From contig NZ_MWQY01000018.1 in the NCBI RefSeq assembly GCF_002087085.1, forward strand, positions 26,898 through 90,897: 64,000 nt of DNA. The letters run 5' to 3'. This DNA comes from Marispirochaeta aestuarii (GTDB lineage Bacteria > Spirochaetota > Spirochaetia > JC444 > Marispirochaetaceae). Below the pieces are notes generated by a model. It saw only the letters and a program-made list of their open reading frames with translations, made no database searches and was not told the DNA's origin. The stretch's first letter is position 1. Each line of letters opens with the position of its first letter. The position numbers and the translations under genes are program-made. Below are positions 55,477 through 63,635 of the stretch, in pieces.

Positions 55477-56101
55477 ACTCTATCTTTTTAAAAACCTTAT
55501 CGTCCTTGTCGTAGTTAAAAATCTCTCCGGTCTCTATCAGGTAGTACCAGCCCAGAATATTGATCTCCTGTTTATCGTAGCGCTCACGGATATACGGGTA
55601 GCTCAGCAGATGGTTCATCTGTTCGACGATATTGAGCTGTTCGGTAACCCACTCACGTTTTACCGCATCTTTCATCAACTCAGGATCCTTTTCGATTTTT
55701 TCCCGGACCGGTCGTGCCAGCTCCAGCCACTTTTTCGTGTGGGGAGTGTTGGCAAGCTCTTCTTCGCTCATATAGAGGGCATTGCAGCCCCCGCAGTTGG
55801 AATGACCGCAGACAATAATATTCTCCACATTCAGCATCTTGACCGCATACTCCACCGCAGAGGTTGTCGAAAGATACTCCTCGGAAGCCCGGTAAAAGGG
55901 GACCACATTGGCGATATTCCTGATAATAAAAAGCTCTCCTGGCAGAGTCTTGGTTATCAGATGCGGGACAACCCTGGAATCGGAACACCCGATAAACAGA
56001 GAATGGGGGGACTGCTTCTTGCCGAGCTTCTCGAAAAGCTCCCGGAAATGGGTAAAATCCTGAGATGAAAACTCCTTTACACCTTCGAACAGATAATCCA
56101 T
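55475..56101 (-). CDS. Beta-class carbonic anhydrase
   Basis: Interconverts CO2 and bicarbonate with a zinc ion. The ligands are in CSDSRV (Cys, Asp, Arg) and CGHSNCGG (His, Cys). 208 residues, the normal length for the bacterial Can type. GGGAG lies 7 nt upstream of the ATG. Confidence 0.95.
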   Translation of the reverse strand: MDYLFEGVKEFSSQDFTHFRELFEKLGKKQSPHSLFIGCSDSRVVPHLITKTLPGELFIIRNIANVVPFYRASEEYLSTTSAVEYAVKMLNVENIIVCGHSNCGGCNALYMSEEELANTPHTKKWLELARPVREKIEKDPELMKDAVKREWVTEQLNIVEQMNHLLSYPYIRERYDKQEINILGWYYLIETGEIFNYDKDDKVFKKIE

Positions 56102-56179
56102 ACCAAATCTCCCACTATTCCAAGGGTCCTCTGAGAATGACCGCTTTCAGATCTACCCGTATAGTATAGCATCAGGGCG

Positions 56180-56213
56180 AAAAAAAACCGGCGAAGACAA
56201 TGTCCGCCGGTTT
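56180..56213 (-). terminator. Rho-independent terminator of the secreted-protein gene
   Basis: In the minus direction, AAACCGGCG and CGCCGGTTT form the stem, followed by a run of eight T bases. Confidence 0.85.
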
Positions 56214-56241
56214 CATACTAGATAGACAGAGGCCGATGGGC

Positions 56242-56967
56242 TTAGCGCTTGACTGCGTTCAGACCGCCATTGATCTTCAGTTCGTTGCCTCTGAAATCCA
56301 CCTGCAGGGATCCATCCCAATAGAACATGGAGGCAGGATCCGCGCCGTCGGAAACGATGTTACCGGTCTTTTTATCGCTTCCGGGAATTGTCTTGCCGCC
56401 GGCTACTCCGGTACTCCAGACTTTGTCCCAGTCGACGCCGTTGGCCTGGCCGTTGCGGGAGAAATCGGTGGAAATCACCTGAGGATTATTTCCGGAAATA
56501 AAGCCGATGCTCCGTTTCTGGAAGGTTCCGTTCGGCAGATTGATCCGTCCGCTGCTGTCAGTGACCAGCCTGTAAGCAGTTCCACGATGAACATACTGAA
56601 TGGTAATAACGCCGCTCCTGTCTTTATCAACAGTCAGGTTATCGATTTTAGGCTGAGCTGATTCGGCAACGGCAAAAAGAAAAAGCCCCCGGAGTGTATC
56701 GGGAAGAGCATTTCTTCCTTTTACGTCATAACGATAGGGCTGAAACTTTTCTGTGGACGTCTGGACAGATGCACCGGTTCTGCCGTCGAAATGGTCTTTT
56801 TCAACAGCCATGTAGCGGATAGGTCCGGTAAAGGTCAGGTAGTTTGTGCGAGCGGTACCAGTGATATCATACTGATATTCAATGGTCAGATCCTGAGCAG
56901 TTACAGCCCCGCCGAGCAGTGCGAAGACAGTAATAAGCGCAAGAATAACGAGATAATTCCTTTTCAT
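56242..56967 (-). CDS. Secreted or periplasmic protein of unknown function
   Basis: 241 residues with a clear signal peptide (MKRNYLVILALITVFALLGGAVTAQ) and a mostly beta, polar mature part with no cysteine and no recognised motif. AGGAG lies about 6 nt before the ATG at 56967. A strong terminator follows, and the gene stands alone between carbonic anhydrase and the accessory cluster. I do not recognise the family. Confidence 0.7.
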   Translation of the reverse strand: MKRNYLVILALITVFALLGGAVTAQDLTIEYQYDITGTARTNYLTFTGPIRYMAVEKDHFDGRTGASVQTSTEKFQPYRYDVKGRNALPDTLRGLFLFAVAESAQPKIDNLTVDKDRSGVITIQYVHRGTAYRLVTDSSGRINLPNGTFQKRSIGFISGNNPQVISTDFSRNGQANGVDWDKVWSTGVAGGKTIPGSDKKTGNIVSDGADPASMFYWDGSLQVDFRGNELKINGGLNAVKR

Positions 56968-57135
56968 TTGCTCCTCCATAATTACCCAAAAAGGTAATTC
57001 ATAGTAATTTACTCTATTATCGTTCTATTTATATCGTTTCGTCAATATATTAGCTATAACTAATACTGATTATCATTATGTATTTTGTCAGATATGTAAT
57101 AGCGGCAGGAGATAAAACAGGGGGAGTGCAGCCCG

Positions 57136-57636
57136 TCAGGAGTCAGTTTTCAGCCATTTATACAGTACAAGGGCATCAACATAGCCCAGAACGGGATGCT
57201 TAAACGCCTTCGGTAGCCTGCCCACGGTCGTGAAACCAAGTTTTGTCCAGAGCTTTACGGCAGCGGTGTTGCTGGAGGCGACAAAATTAAACTGCATTGC
57301 AAGAAAACCCAGATCCTGAGCGAGCGTCTGGGAATGACGGCACATAAAGGTGGCAATGCCCTGGCCTCTGGCCCGGGACGCCACCATATAACCGCAGTTG
57401 CAGACATGAGCGCCTGGCCCATGGTGATTCGGTTTTATATAGTACGTCCCGAGAATTTCTCCGTTCTTCTCCAGCACAAAGGTTTTCAAAGGGGCCCTCA
57501 TCCAGAGCTCTTCAGCCTCAGATCTTTCGGTATCCGGCTCATAGCCGTAGGTTTCTCCTGCGGACACAACCTCGTGAAAGATGGGCCATATAGCCTGAAA
57601 ATCCTCTTTTTTCGCTTCACGTATTCTGTATTCCAT
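57136..57636 (-). CDS. GNAT-family N-acetyltransferase
   Basis: A 166-residue GNAT enzyme with the acetyl-CoA loop RARGQGIATFMCRH and the LWTKLGFTTVGRLP region. GAGGT lies about 6 nt upstream of the ATG. It overlaps the stop of the DHFR-like gene by 1 bp, so the two are probably translated together. The substrate is unknown. Confidence 0.87.
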   Translation of the reverse strand: MEYRIREAKKEDFQAIWPIFHEVVSAGETYGYEPDTERSEAEELWMRAPLKTFVLEKNGEILGTYYIKPNHHGPGAHVCNCGYMVASRARGQGIATFMCRHSQTLAQDLGFLAMQFNFVASSNTAAVKLWTKLGFTTVGRLPKAFKHPVLGYVDALVLYKWLKTDS

Positions 57637-58193
57637 TAACGTACCTCATATTCAAGAAGAATCATGCCGCCGGGATAGACGCTCTGCCCGGTTAAAGTCA
57701 GCCTTCTGTACACTGCAGGGGATGGAAGAAACGGAACACCACCGCCTAAAAGCACCGGAATAATTGCTGGCTCGACGGTGTCCACAAGATTCCAGGTCAG
57801 AAGCTGAGAGAACAGCTCTCCGCCTCCGTAAAGCCAGATATCACGACCGGGCTGTCCGCGCAACTCCTTCACCCGACGCTCCAGATCCTTGCTTACAATT
57901 TCAACCTCCGGGTGATCCTGCTGTCTGAGCTTTCGTGAAGCAACAAGCACCTGTTTTCCGCGGAAACTCTCTCCGGCTGCACTGACAATTTCGTATGTAC
58001 GTCGCCCCATCAGCAGGGTATCGAACTGTTCATAGAGCGCATCAAAATCAAATTCAGGCTCCGGCGTTATCCAGTCATAATTGTCCTCCGGCCCTGCAAT
58101 ATATCCGTCGAGACTGCAAGCTACCTGATAGCGGATCTTCCTCATCTGTGGATAAGCTTCTTGACGTGGAGACTGTTCATGCCCTCTCGACAT
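57636..58193 (-). CDS. Dihydrofolate-reductase-fold protein (RibD C-terminal type)
   Basis: A 185-residue reductase-fold protein. RYQVACSLDGYIAGPEDNYDWI, LLMGRRTYEIV and IWLYGGGELFSQLLTWNLVD match the RibD-C/DHFR-like family, with an NADPH-binding pattern. It overlaps the upstream SRPBCC gene by 17 bp. The ATG at 58145 (MRKIRYQ) is a plausible shorter start but lacks a ribosome site. The physiological substrate is unknown. Confidence 0.85.
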   Translation of the reverse strand: MSRGHEQSPRQEAYPQMRKIRYQVACSLDGYIAGPEDNYDWITPEPEFDFDALYEQFDTLLMGRRTYEIVSAAGESFRGKQVLVASRKLRQQDHPEVEIVSKDLERRVKELRGQPGRDIWLYGGGELFSQLLTWNLVDTVEPAIIPVLLGGGVPFLPSPAVYRRLTLTGQSVYPGGMILLEYEVR

Positions 58194-58611
58194 ACTCTTT
58201 TAATCTCCCGTTCATGAGCTCAAATCCGTTTCGCGTATTGTGGTCCAGCATTTTTCTGAATAAGGGGACCAGAATTCCCCGGAAAATCTCCTTCTGTAAA
58301 AACGTAGTCGTTCCATCATCATTCTGAATCAGCTCAAAGGAATGTTCGCCGTCAAATAATCCTTTAAAAAACAGATGTCCAATCCACCTCAATTCCCTGT
58401 TCGGCTTAAATGTCATTACTTCCGGTTTGATTGTCATCGGATTCATACCGGGCTGATGTAAAACTACAGTTATCTTCTGACCGGCTTGAACATTGCCGGA
58501 TACGGACCTGATGAAGGGATTCCAGGAGGGGTAATTCGCAAAATCAGAGAATACCTTCCATACTTTTTCTGCATCGGCCTTAATGGTTACTTCTGTGCTT
58601 AACTCTTTCAT
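58177..58611 (-). CDS. SRPBCC (START/polyketide-cyclase-like) protein
   Basis: A 144-residue protein of the Bet v1-like lipid/ligand-binding fold: VTIKADAEKVWKVFSDFANYPSWNPFI is the family opening, with a helical C-terminus. It starts the three-gene leftward unit SRPBCC, DHFR-like, GNAT. The ligand is unknown. Confidence 0.83.
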   Translation of the reverse strand: MKELSTEVTIKADAEKVWKVFSDFANYPSWNPFIRSVSGNVQAGQKITVVLHQPGMNPMTIKPEVMTFKPNRELRWIGHLFFKGLFDGEHSFELIQNDDGTTTFLQKEIFRGILVPLFRKMLDHNTRNGFELMNGRLKEYVERA

Positions 58612-58764
58612 CTTTTACACTCTTTTCACTGCAGTCTTAATTCCTTCATAATCTTTTCAATATCGTTCTATCTGAAGCCCTCCGTCAACAGATTATAAAG
58701 AACTACTGTTGAGCGCAATCGCAGATCCAGTCAGGATTAAGAGGAAAGAAGTAATAAGTCATCC

Positions 58765-58776
58765 GGGAGATCTCCC
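58765..58776. promoter_or_regulatory. Palindrome GGGAGATCTCCC, possible operator
   Basis: A perfect 12-bp palindrome in the 246-bp gap before the SDR gene. No regulator is adjacent. Confidence 0.3.
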
Positions 58777-58857
58777 CTAAGTTCACCATACAGAAGAACC
58801 TTGTTGCCGGGGACATGCAGGAATACCTATCTTAGTACTTACAAAGGAAGGATACCC

Positions 58858-59676
58858 ATGGCAGAGACCAGACGAACCGCTCTAATAACCGGTGCATCTT
58901 CGGGGATGGGAAAAGAGACAGCCCTTGCCCTGATTCAGGCAGGTTATGATGTTTACGGCGCAGCGAGGCGCATTAACCAGATGGCCGATATAGTGACCGC
59001 CGGCGGGCACAGCCTGGAACTGGATATTACGGATGAGAAGTCGATAGTCTCTGCTGTTACATATATAGAAGAGGCGGCAGGAGGCATAGATATCCTGATA
59101 AACAATGCAGGGTATGGCTGCTATGGTGCCGTAGAGGATGTTCCTCTGGCAGAGGCGCGGCGTCAGTTCGAGGTCAATCTTTTCGGGCTGGCGCATATTA
59201 CCCGCCTTGTGCTTCCGGGGATGAGAAAAAGGGGATATGGAAAGATCGTCAATATCTCCTCCATCGGTGGAAAAATCTATATGCCCATGGGAGCCTGGTA
59301 TCATGCGTCGAAGCATGCGGTGGAAGGTTTCTCCGATGCCCTGCGGTTTGAAGCACGGCCTTTCGGCATCGATGTAATTATTATTGAACCTGGATTAATT
59401 CAAACCCACTGGAGCGGTATTGCCACAGATAACATGCTCACATATTCGGGCGGCACAGCTTACGACTCAGCAGCGCGAAAAACAACTGAAATGTTCCGGG
59501 GCCTCGAAGGCTCTGATCCCCGCACAGTCGCCAGGATCATCCTAAAGGCCATCTCGGCCAGAAAGCCCCGAAGCCGTTATGCCGTGGGAAAATACGCCCG
59601 TCCGTTGCTTACACTGCGCAAAATCCTGCCGGACAGAACCTACGACTGGCTGTTGCGAAAAAGAATAGGAAAATAG
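58858..59676 (+). CDS. Short-chain dehydrogenase/reductase
   Basis: A 272-residue Rossmann-fold oxidoreductase. The cofactor motif is ITGASSGMGKE (about 9-19), the central LINNAGYG is followed by the catalytic Ser (NISSIGG), and Tyr and Lys are in WYHASKHAVEGFSDALR. The ATG at 58858 has AAGGAAGG upstream; the frame is open 57 bp further but that start has no ribosome site. It is the only plus-strand gene of the accessory cluster. Confidence 0.9.
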   Translation: MAETRRTALITGASSGMGKETALALIQAGYDVYGAARRINQMADIVTAGGHSLELDITDEKSIVSAVTYIEEAAGGIDILINNAGYGCYGAVEDVPLAEARRQFEVNLFGLAHITRLVLPGMRKRGYGKIVNISSIGGKIYMPMGAWYHASKHAVEGFSDALRFEARPFGIDVIIIEPGLIQTHWSGIATDNMLTYSGGTAYDSAARKTTEMFRGLEGSDPRTVARIILKAISARKPRSRYAVGKYARPLLTLRKILPDRTYDWLLRKRIGK

Positions 59677-59702
59677 GCCCTACTGCAGCTAAGCGTCCCC
59701 CA

Positions 59703-60266
59703 TCACTCCTTGGGAGGATCCAGAAGCACACCGCTGCGAGAAACCTCCGGCTCCGTGCACATATTCCGGTTAAAACAACACGGGCGACGTTCGCCTTTTG
59801 CCATTTTATCACGTGCCGCATCGATTCGGCGCATACAGGTTTCCCGGTTCTGTGTCGATCTGATCCACCGGATCCAGTCCCAGCGCGCCAGAGTCGTAAT
59901 GTCCTTCCACAGGGCGAAAACCCCCGGGTCAAGCATCAGCGCCTTCTCCAGATCCTCAGGAACTTCGGGTTCCGGCCAGTCTGTTAACGGTGTAAGCTTC
60001 AGCTCGACCGCCTCTCCCGCTTGAATCCCGCAGGAATCCTGCAGGGCTTTATCGACGCTGAGCCAGTGGCTTCCTTTACCGTCCGGCTCAAGCACAGTCC
60101 TGAACGAAACATCATTGATGCATGCTTCCACAGAGACAAGCCCTCGGGACGGAAGCTGACTGCTTGCTTCTTTCGCTATCCGCAGAATTGTCCAGACGCC
60201 TATTGAAAAAAGGGTCGATCTACAGTGTATAGACTCCGTGTGCCGACCCCTGGTATCGGTACTCAT
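59703..60266 (-). CDS. YdeI/DUF1905-type protein
   Basis: A 187-residue protein with a DUF1905 domain (about 20-100; LEPDGKGSHWLSVDKALQDSCGIQAGEAV) and a YdeI-like C-terminal region (VPEDLEKALMLDPGVFALWKD to about 165). Such proteins have been linked to bacteriocin or peptide tolerance, but the biochemistry is unclear. The start lacks a good ribosome site. Four cysteines lie near the end. Confidence 0.72.
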   Translation of the reverse strand: MSTDTRGRHTESIHCRSTLFSIGVWTILRIAKEASSQLPSRGLVSVEACINDVSFRTVLEPDGKGSHWLSVDKALQDSCGIQAGEAVELKLTPLTDWPEPEVPEDLEKALMLDPGVFALWKDITTLARWDWIRWIRSTQNRETCMRRIDAARDKMAKGERRPCCFNRNMCTEPEVSRSGVLLDPPKE

Positions 60267-60325
60267 ATATAAAATATATAGAGCTTTATATAGAAATAAC
60301 AGTTTTCTAGTTGAACTTCGTGGTT

Positions 60326-60796
60326 TTACGAACCGGCCGACTTTTCACGGATTGCTTTTAAACGCTCCGCAAGCTGGGAGAGATGTATTTCCAGATGATC
60401 GATATAATCAGTAACCAGAAAAGACAGGCTCAGGTCTCTTCCCTCGTTTTTCCAGCTGTTTTCTTTTTTTGACTCATCCAGGTTTTCAATGATGTGACAA
60501 AGCAGCAGGTTAAACTGCTTCCAGAGCTCCAGGAGTTGAGAGTAGGGATATGAATTGTATTTGATTATCTTTATCCAGTTGTAATCATATCCCGGAAAAT
60601 CAAGGTGACTCACTTCCTGCAATCTGATAAAACGCTGATAATTGTTTGCAGCAGAATCTATCAGGTGTCCGAAGATTTCCTTAACAGACCACGCATCCGG
60701 AGATACATTGATCGATGCCGTTGTGTCATCGATTCCGCAGTAGAGTTCATATTGTTCGTCAATATGTTTTCGAAGCCGCAGAGTTTCACTCCTCAT
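60326..60796 (-). CDS. DinB-like domain protein
   Basis: A 156-residue four-helix protein. The metal-binding His positions are suggested by EIFGHLIDSA and DYIDHLEIHLSQL, as in DinB_2 proteins, a superfamily of metal-dependent thiol transferases. AGAGG precedes the ATG. It lies 12 bp downstream of the DUF1330-GNAT fusion and is probably in one operon with it. The substrate is unknown. Confidence 0.8.
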   Translation of the reverse strand: MRSETLRLRKHIDEQYELYCGIDDTTASINVSPDAWSVKEIFGHLIDSAANNYQRFIRLQEVSHLDFPGYDYNWIKIIKYNSYPYSQLLELWKQFNLLLCHIIENLDESKKENSWKNEGRDLSLSFLVTDYIDHLEIHLSQLAERLKAIREKSAGS

Positions 60797-60808
60797 ATTA
60801 TTTCCTCT

Positions 60809-61654
60809 TTAATTCACCTGGTATTCCCATTCTTCAGCCAATATCGCATAGATCAAATCATCTTCCCAATTTCCATCAATTAACAGACTCCTCTTAAACA
60901 GTCCTTCCTTCCGAAAGCCAAGACTTTCCAGCAAGGCTATTGAGGCAGTATTTTGGGGATCTGTAGATGCTGTTATCCTGTGTTTTTGCAGAACTTTGAA
61001 TAAGTAATTTACCACACCGATTACAGATTCCTTACCATACCCCTTTTTCTGATACACCGGATGTATTGTATAACCAATTTCGCATTGACTGTTTTCCGGA
61101 CCGATAAAGTGTATGCCGATATCCCCTATCATTGTACTATTGTGGAAAATACCCAGCTGAAACCATCTCCCTTCCTCGTTAAAGCCGGTTGTGCTGTTCC
61201 TGATAAAATCTTCAATTTCATGTAGTGTTCCCGGCTTGAAGGTTTGAAACAGGAAGATTTCCTCCTTTGTCCGGTATTCAAACATGGCGGAGGCATCAGC
61301 GAGAGTTATCGGCTTTATTGTGAGCCTTTCAGTCCTGATCAATATTTTGTTCCCCGGCTTCTGCTCTTTTCCAAAAACCAGGATTGTGTCACAAGCAGCA
61401 CCTGATAATCTGTATTTCAGAATCTCCTGATAATCATCAGAATAATACCACTCTTTAAAATCCTCTCTGTTTGGGAACTCTATTAGAACAGATTTTGAGT
61501 ACTTCCAGTTTCCTTCCAGTATTTCAGGTGCAGAATCTACAGCCAAATATTTCCCATTACATCTTGAAAATATATCATCACATTTGTCTAAATATTTTTG
61601 ATACAGATTCGAATCTGTTATTCTGATTTGGGCAAGGAAATAGACAGCACTCAT
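60809..61654 (-). CDS. DUF1330 - GNAT acetyltransferase fusion
   Basis: A 281-residue two-domain protein. The first 95 residues are a DUF1330 ferredoxin-like domain (YFLAQIRITDSNLYQKYLDK; GKYLAVDSAPEILEGNW), and residues 105-275 are a RimJ/RimL-type GNAT domain with the acetyl-CoA loop KKGYGKESV and the TDPQNTASIALLESLGF segment. AAGGAGG lies 5 nt before the ATG. The two domains are normally separate genes. A fragment of a second DUF1330 copy lies about 2 kb away. The substrate is unknown. Confidence 0.82.
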   Translation of the reverse strand: MSAVYFLAQIRITDSNLYQKYLDKCDDIFSRCNGKYLAVDSAPEILEGNWKYSKSVLIEFPNREDFKEWYYSDDYQEILKYRLSGAACDTILVFGKEQKPGNKILIRTERLTIKPITLADASAMFEYRTKEEIFLFQTFKPGTLHEIEDFIRNSTTGFNEEGRWFQLGIFHNSTMIGDIGIHFIGPENSQCEIGYTIHPVYQKKGYGKESVIGVVNYLFKVLQKHRITASTDPQNTASIALLESLGFRKEGLFKRSLLIDGNWEDDLIYAILAEEWEYQVN

Positions 61655-61734
61655 TTTTCCTCCTTAAAGAAACAACCAGGGTATAGAAATACAATGACCG
61701 GATTCTGGATTTACCGGAATGTATTGTTTTATGA

Positions 61735-62184
61735 CTATTCCCACTTTTGAATCTCGATAATATTTCCTTCAGGATCCTTTGCATACACGACGGTAATTTT
61801 ACCAACTCCGTCAATTTCTGCATCGATTAATCTTCCGACTACGGATCCCCCGTTTTCCAGTAAAAGGTTTAATTTTAGTTCTACATCTTCCACTGCAAAG
61901 GCAATATGACCAAAACCTTCTAAGTTTATCTTTTTGCTTGTATTGATAATTTCGTCATTATATTCGAAAATTTCCAACGTCGGTCCGGCGATATCATAGC
62001 CTGGAAGAAGCAAATGCATTCCTTTAATGCTTGCATTTGATAAACTGGTTAATCTATCCAGCCATTCACCTGAAAGATCTCTTTGCGGTGGCTTTGGTCT
62101 GCAATCAAATACCCGGATATAAAAATCAGCTAGTTTTTTCCAGTTTTTACTTATAATATTTTTATGAGAGAATTTTGTCGCCAC
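61735..62184 (-). CDS. VOC-family (glyoxalase-like) protein
   Basis: A 149-residue protein of the glyoxalase/bleomycin-resistance/dioxygenase superfamily: SKNWKKLADFYIRVFDCRPK at the start, HIAFAVEDVELKLN with a metal His, and TVVYAKDPEGNIIEIQ with a Glu near the end. The start is GTG with AAGGA 6 nt upstream. The metal ligands favour an enzyme, but the substrate is unknown. Confidence 0.84.
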   Translation of the reverse strand: MATKFSHKNIISKNWKKLADFYIRVFDCRPKPPQRDLSGEWLDRLTSLSNASIKGMHLLLPGYDIAGPTLEIFEYNDEIINTSKKINLEGFGHIAFAVEDVELKLNLLLENGGSVVGRLIDAEIDGVGKITVVYAKDPEGNIIEIQKWE

Positions 62185-62302
62185 ATCTTATCCTTCATGC
62201 TCTATAAAAGAAGCATTATAATTCATTTTATGTCATCCATATAGGTGTTTTTCATATCTACAGTTAACAGGATAAAAACCTGCTATATATTGTGAGCCAT
62301 CC

Positions 62303-63103
62303 TTATTTTTTGTTTTGAAAGAACTCTTCTATTTCCTTGATTATCTCATTTGGTTTATCGATTTGCATCAGATGATTTGATTCAGGGATCGACCTGAACG
62401 TGGAATTAGGTAAGATCTCATGCAGACGCTTTCCAATTTCCAATGGTATCCAGTTATCATTTTCCCCCCATAATATTCTAATCATATTCCTTATATTACA
62501 AAGTCTATCTTCAATTTCTGCAGTATATTTTTGATCCATCTGAGCTATTTGTCGATAAAAAGCTTTTTTCCCTGATTTTGATAACCACGGCTCAACAAGA
62601 AAGTCTATTTCTTTATCTGTCACTTTTTTATAAATTGCATCTCTAATATAGGCTTGAACCATAGCTTTATGAATATAATCGGGTATTTCATTGAATACAC
62701 CTTCATGTTTGTTAACGTGCTTCACAAATGGTGATCCCCATGGAGACAGGGCGACAACGTCAATAAGCATAATTTTTCTGTAATGACAATTATTTAGAAT
62801 AATTGATCGAAGAAGTGTCGCTCCTCCAAAATCATGAGCGACAACATCCGGTTTATCAAGTCCCCAAAAAGTCAGAAGTTCAGACAAGACATTATTCTGA
62901 ATAGCAAGAGAAACATCCTCCGCCTTTTCAGAAAGTCCATAGCCCAACAGATCATATGTGTAGATTTCATGCTTATGCTTTACAGCATCTTTTATTTCGG
63001 ACCATTCCTTTGAGGAAAATGGAGTACCATGTATCATCAGCAACGGACTTCCATTTCCGCTTATCTCATAATTAATTTCTCCAAATGAAGATTTAAATAT
63101 CAT
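62303..63103 (-). CDS. Alpha/beta-hydrolase fold protein
   Basis: A 266-residue hydrolase-fold enzyme. The oxyanion region is MIHGTPFSSKEW (about 23-34). The nucleophile elbow reads VAHDFGGATLL, with Asp in the nucleophile position, as in haloalkane dehalogenases. A late acidic segment, IRILWGENDNWIP, and His in PESNHLMQIDKP complete the triad. GGGAG precedes the ATG. A hydrolase or dehalogenase activity is inferred only. Confidence 0.85.
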   Translation of the reverse strand: MIFKSSFGEINYEISGNGSPLLMIHGTPFSSKEWSEIKDAVKHKHEIYTYDLLGYGLSEKAEDVSLAIQNNVLSELLTFWGLDKPDVVAHDFGGATLLRSIILNNCHYRKIMLIDVVALSPWGSPFVKHVNKHEGVFNEIPDYIHKAMVQAYIRDAIYKKVTDKEIDFLVEPWLSKSGKKAFYRQIAQMDQKYTAEIEDRLCNIRNMIRILWGENDNWIPLEIGKRLHEILPNSTFRSIPESNHLMQIDKPNEIIKEIEEFFQNKK

Positions 63104-63181
63104 CTATTCTCCCTTAGCGATATATGGGAAAGAGCATTTCAGATATTGTATTTCATTTTCCTGTTATACAATATACTAAAT

Positions 63182-63574
63182 CTATTCGATAAAAAGTCCT
63201 GCTGCCGCACATAGGAAAACTATTATCAAAATAATCCATGTTAGTATGAACAATATGGCGAAAAACCAGTTCTTCTTTAATTGTACCGGCTCCTGACGGG
63301 CCTTTTTTCTCGACTCAGCCATAATTTCCTCAGGGATGAGTTTGATTGAAAACGTAATCAATACCGGGATGATTATTAGATCATCCAAATAACCAAGAAT
63401 TGGAATAAAATCAGGAATAAGGTCAATCGGGCTGAGCGCATAACCAAGAGCGATAATAATCATAACTTTTGGTAACAGTCTTATCTTCGGATTTTGATAT
63501 GCATAGTAAATCGCTGTAATTTCATTCTTCAGACTATCTGTTCTTGTTTTCATTTCTTCGACAATTTTCATCAT
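63182..63574 (-). CDS. DUF1232 (YkvA-like) membrane protein
   Basis: A 130-residue protein with a DUF1232 domain: IALGYALSPIDLIPDFIPILGYLDDL is diagnostic. A C-terminal membrane helix (about 105-128) follows. The function is not known. The start offers two adjacent ATG codons. Confidence 0.82.
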   Translation of the reverse strand: MMKIVEEMKTRTDSLKNEITAIYYAYQNPKIRLLPKVMIIIALGYALSPIDLIPDFIPILGYLDDLIIIPVLITFSIKLIPEEIMAESRKKARQEPVQLKKNWFFAILFILTWIILIIVFLCAAAGLFIE

Positions 63575-63586
63575 TCTTTACATTAT

Positions 63587-63634
63587 TTAGAATACATCAC
63601 ACTTATCCAAATACTTTTGATATTGTGAGTCGTC
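63587..63634 (-). pseudogene. Fragment of a second DUF1330 gene, cut by the insertion sequence
   Basis: The minus strand reads DDSQYQKYLDKCDVF then a stop. This matches the start of the DUF1330 domain of the fusion gene (SNLYQKYLDKCDDIF): 28 aligned bases differ at only four positions, all transitions. The upstream part is lost at the point where the IS256-type element begins. The piece shows that a second DUF1330 gene was once present here. Confidence 0.55.
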
Positions 63635-63635
63635 G

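Noticed and set aside
61655..61734. Imperfect inverted repeat between the VOC and fusion genes (ACAATGACCGG and CCGGAATGTATTGT)
   Set aside because: Arms match poorly; it could be a weak terminator but the evidence is not enough to annotate.
57136..63574. Integron cassette array
   Set aside because: The gene types fit, but the gaps lack the paired GTTRRRY/RYYYAAC ends of attC sites, genes lie on both strands, and no integrase is visible.
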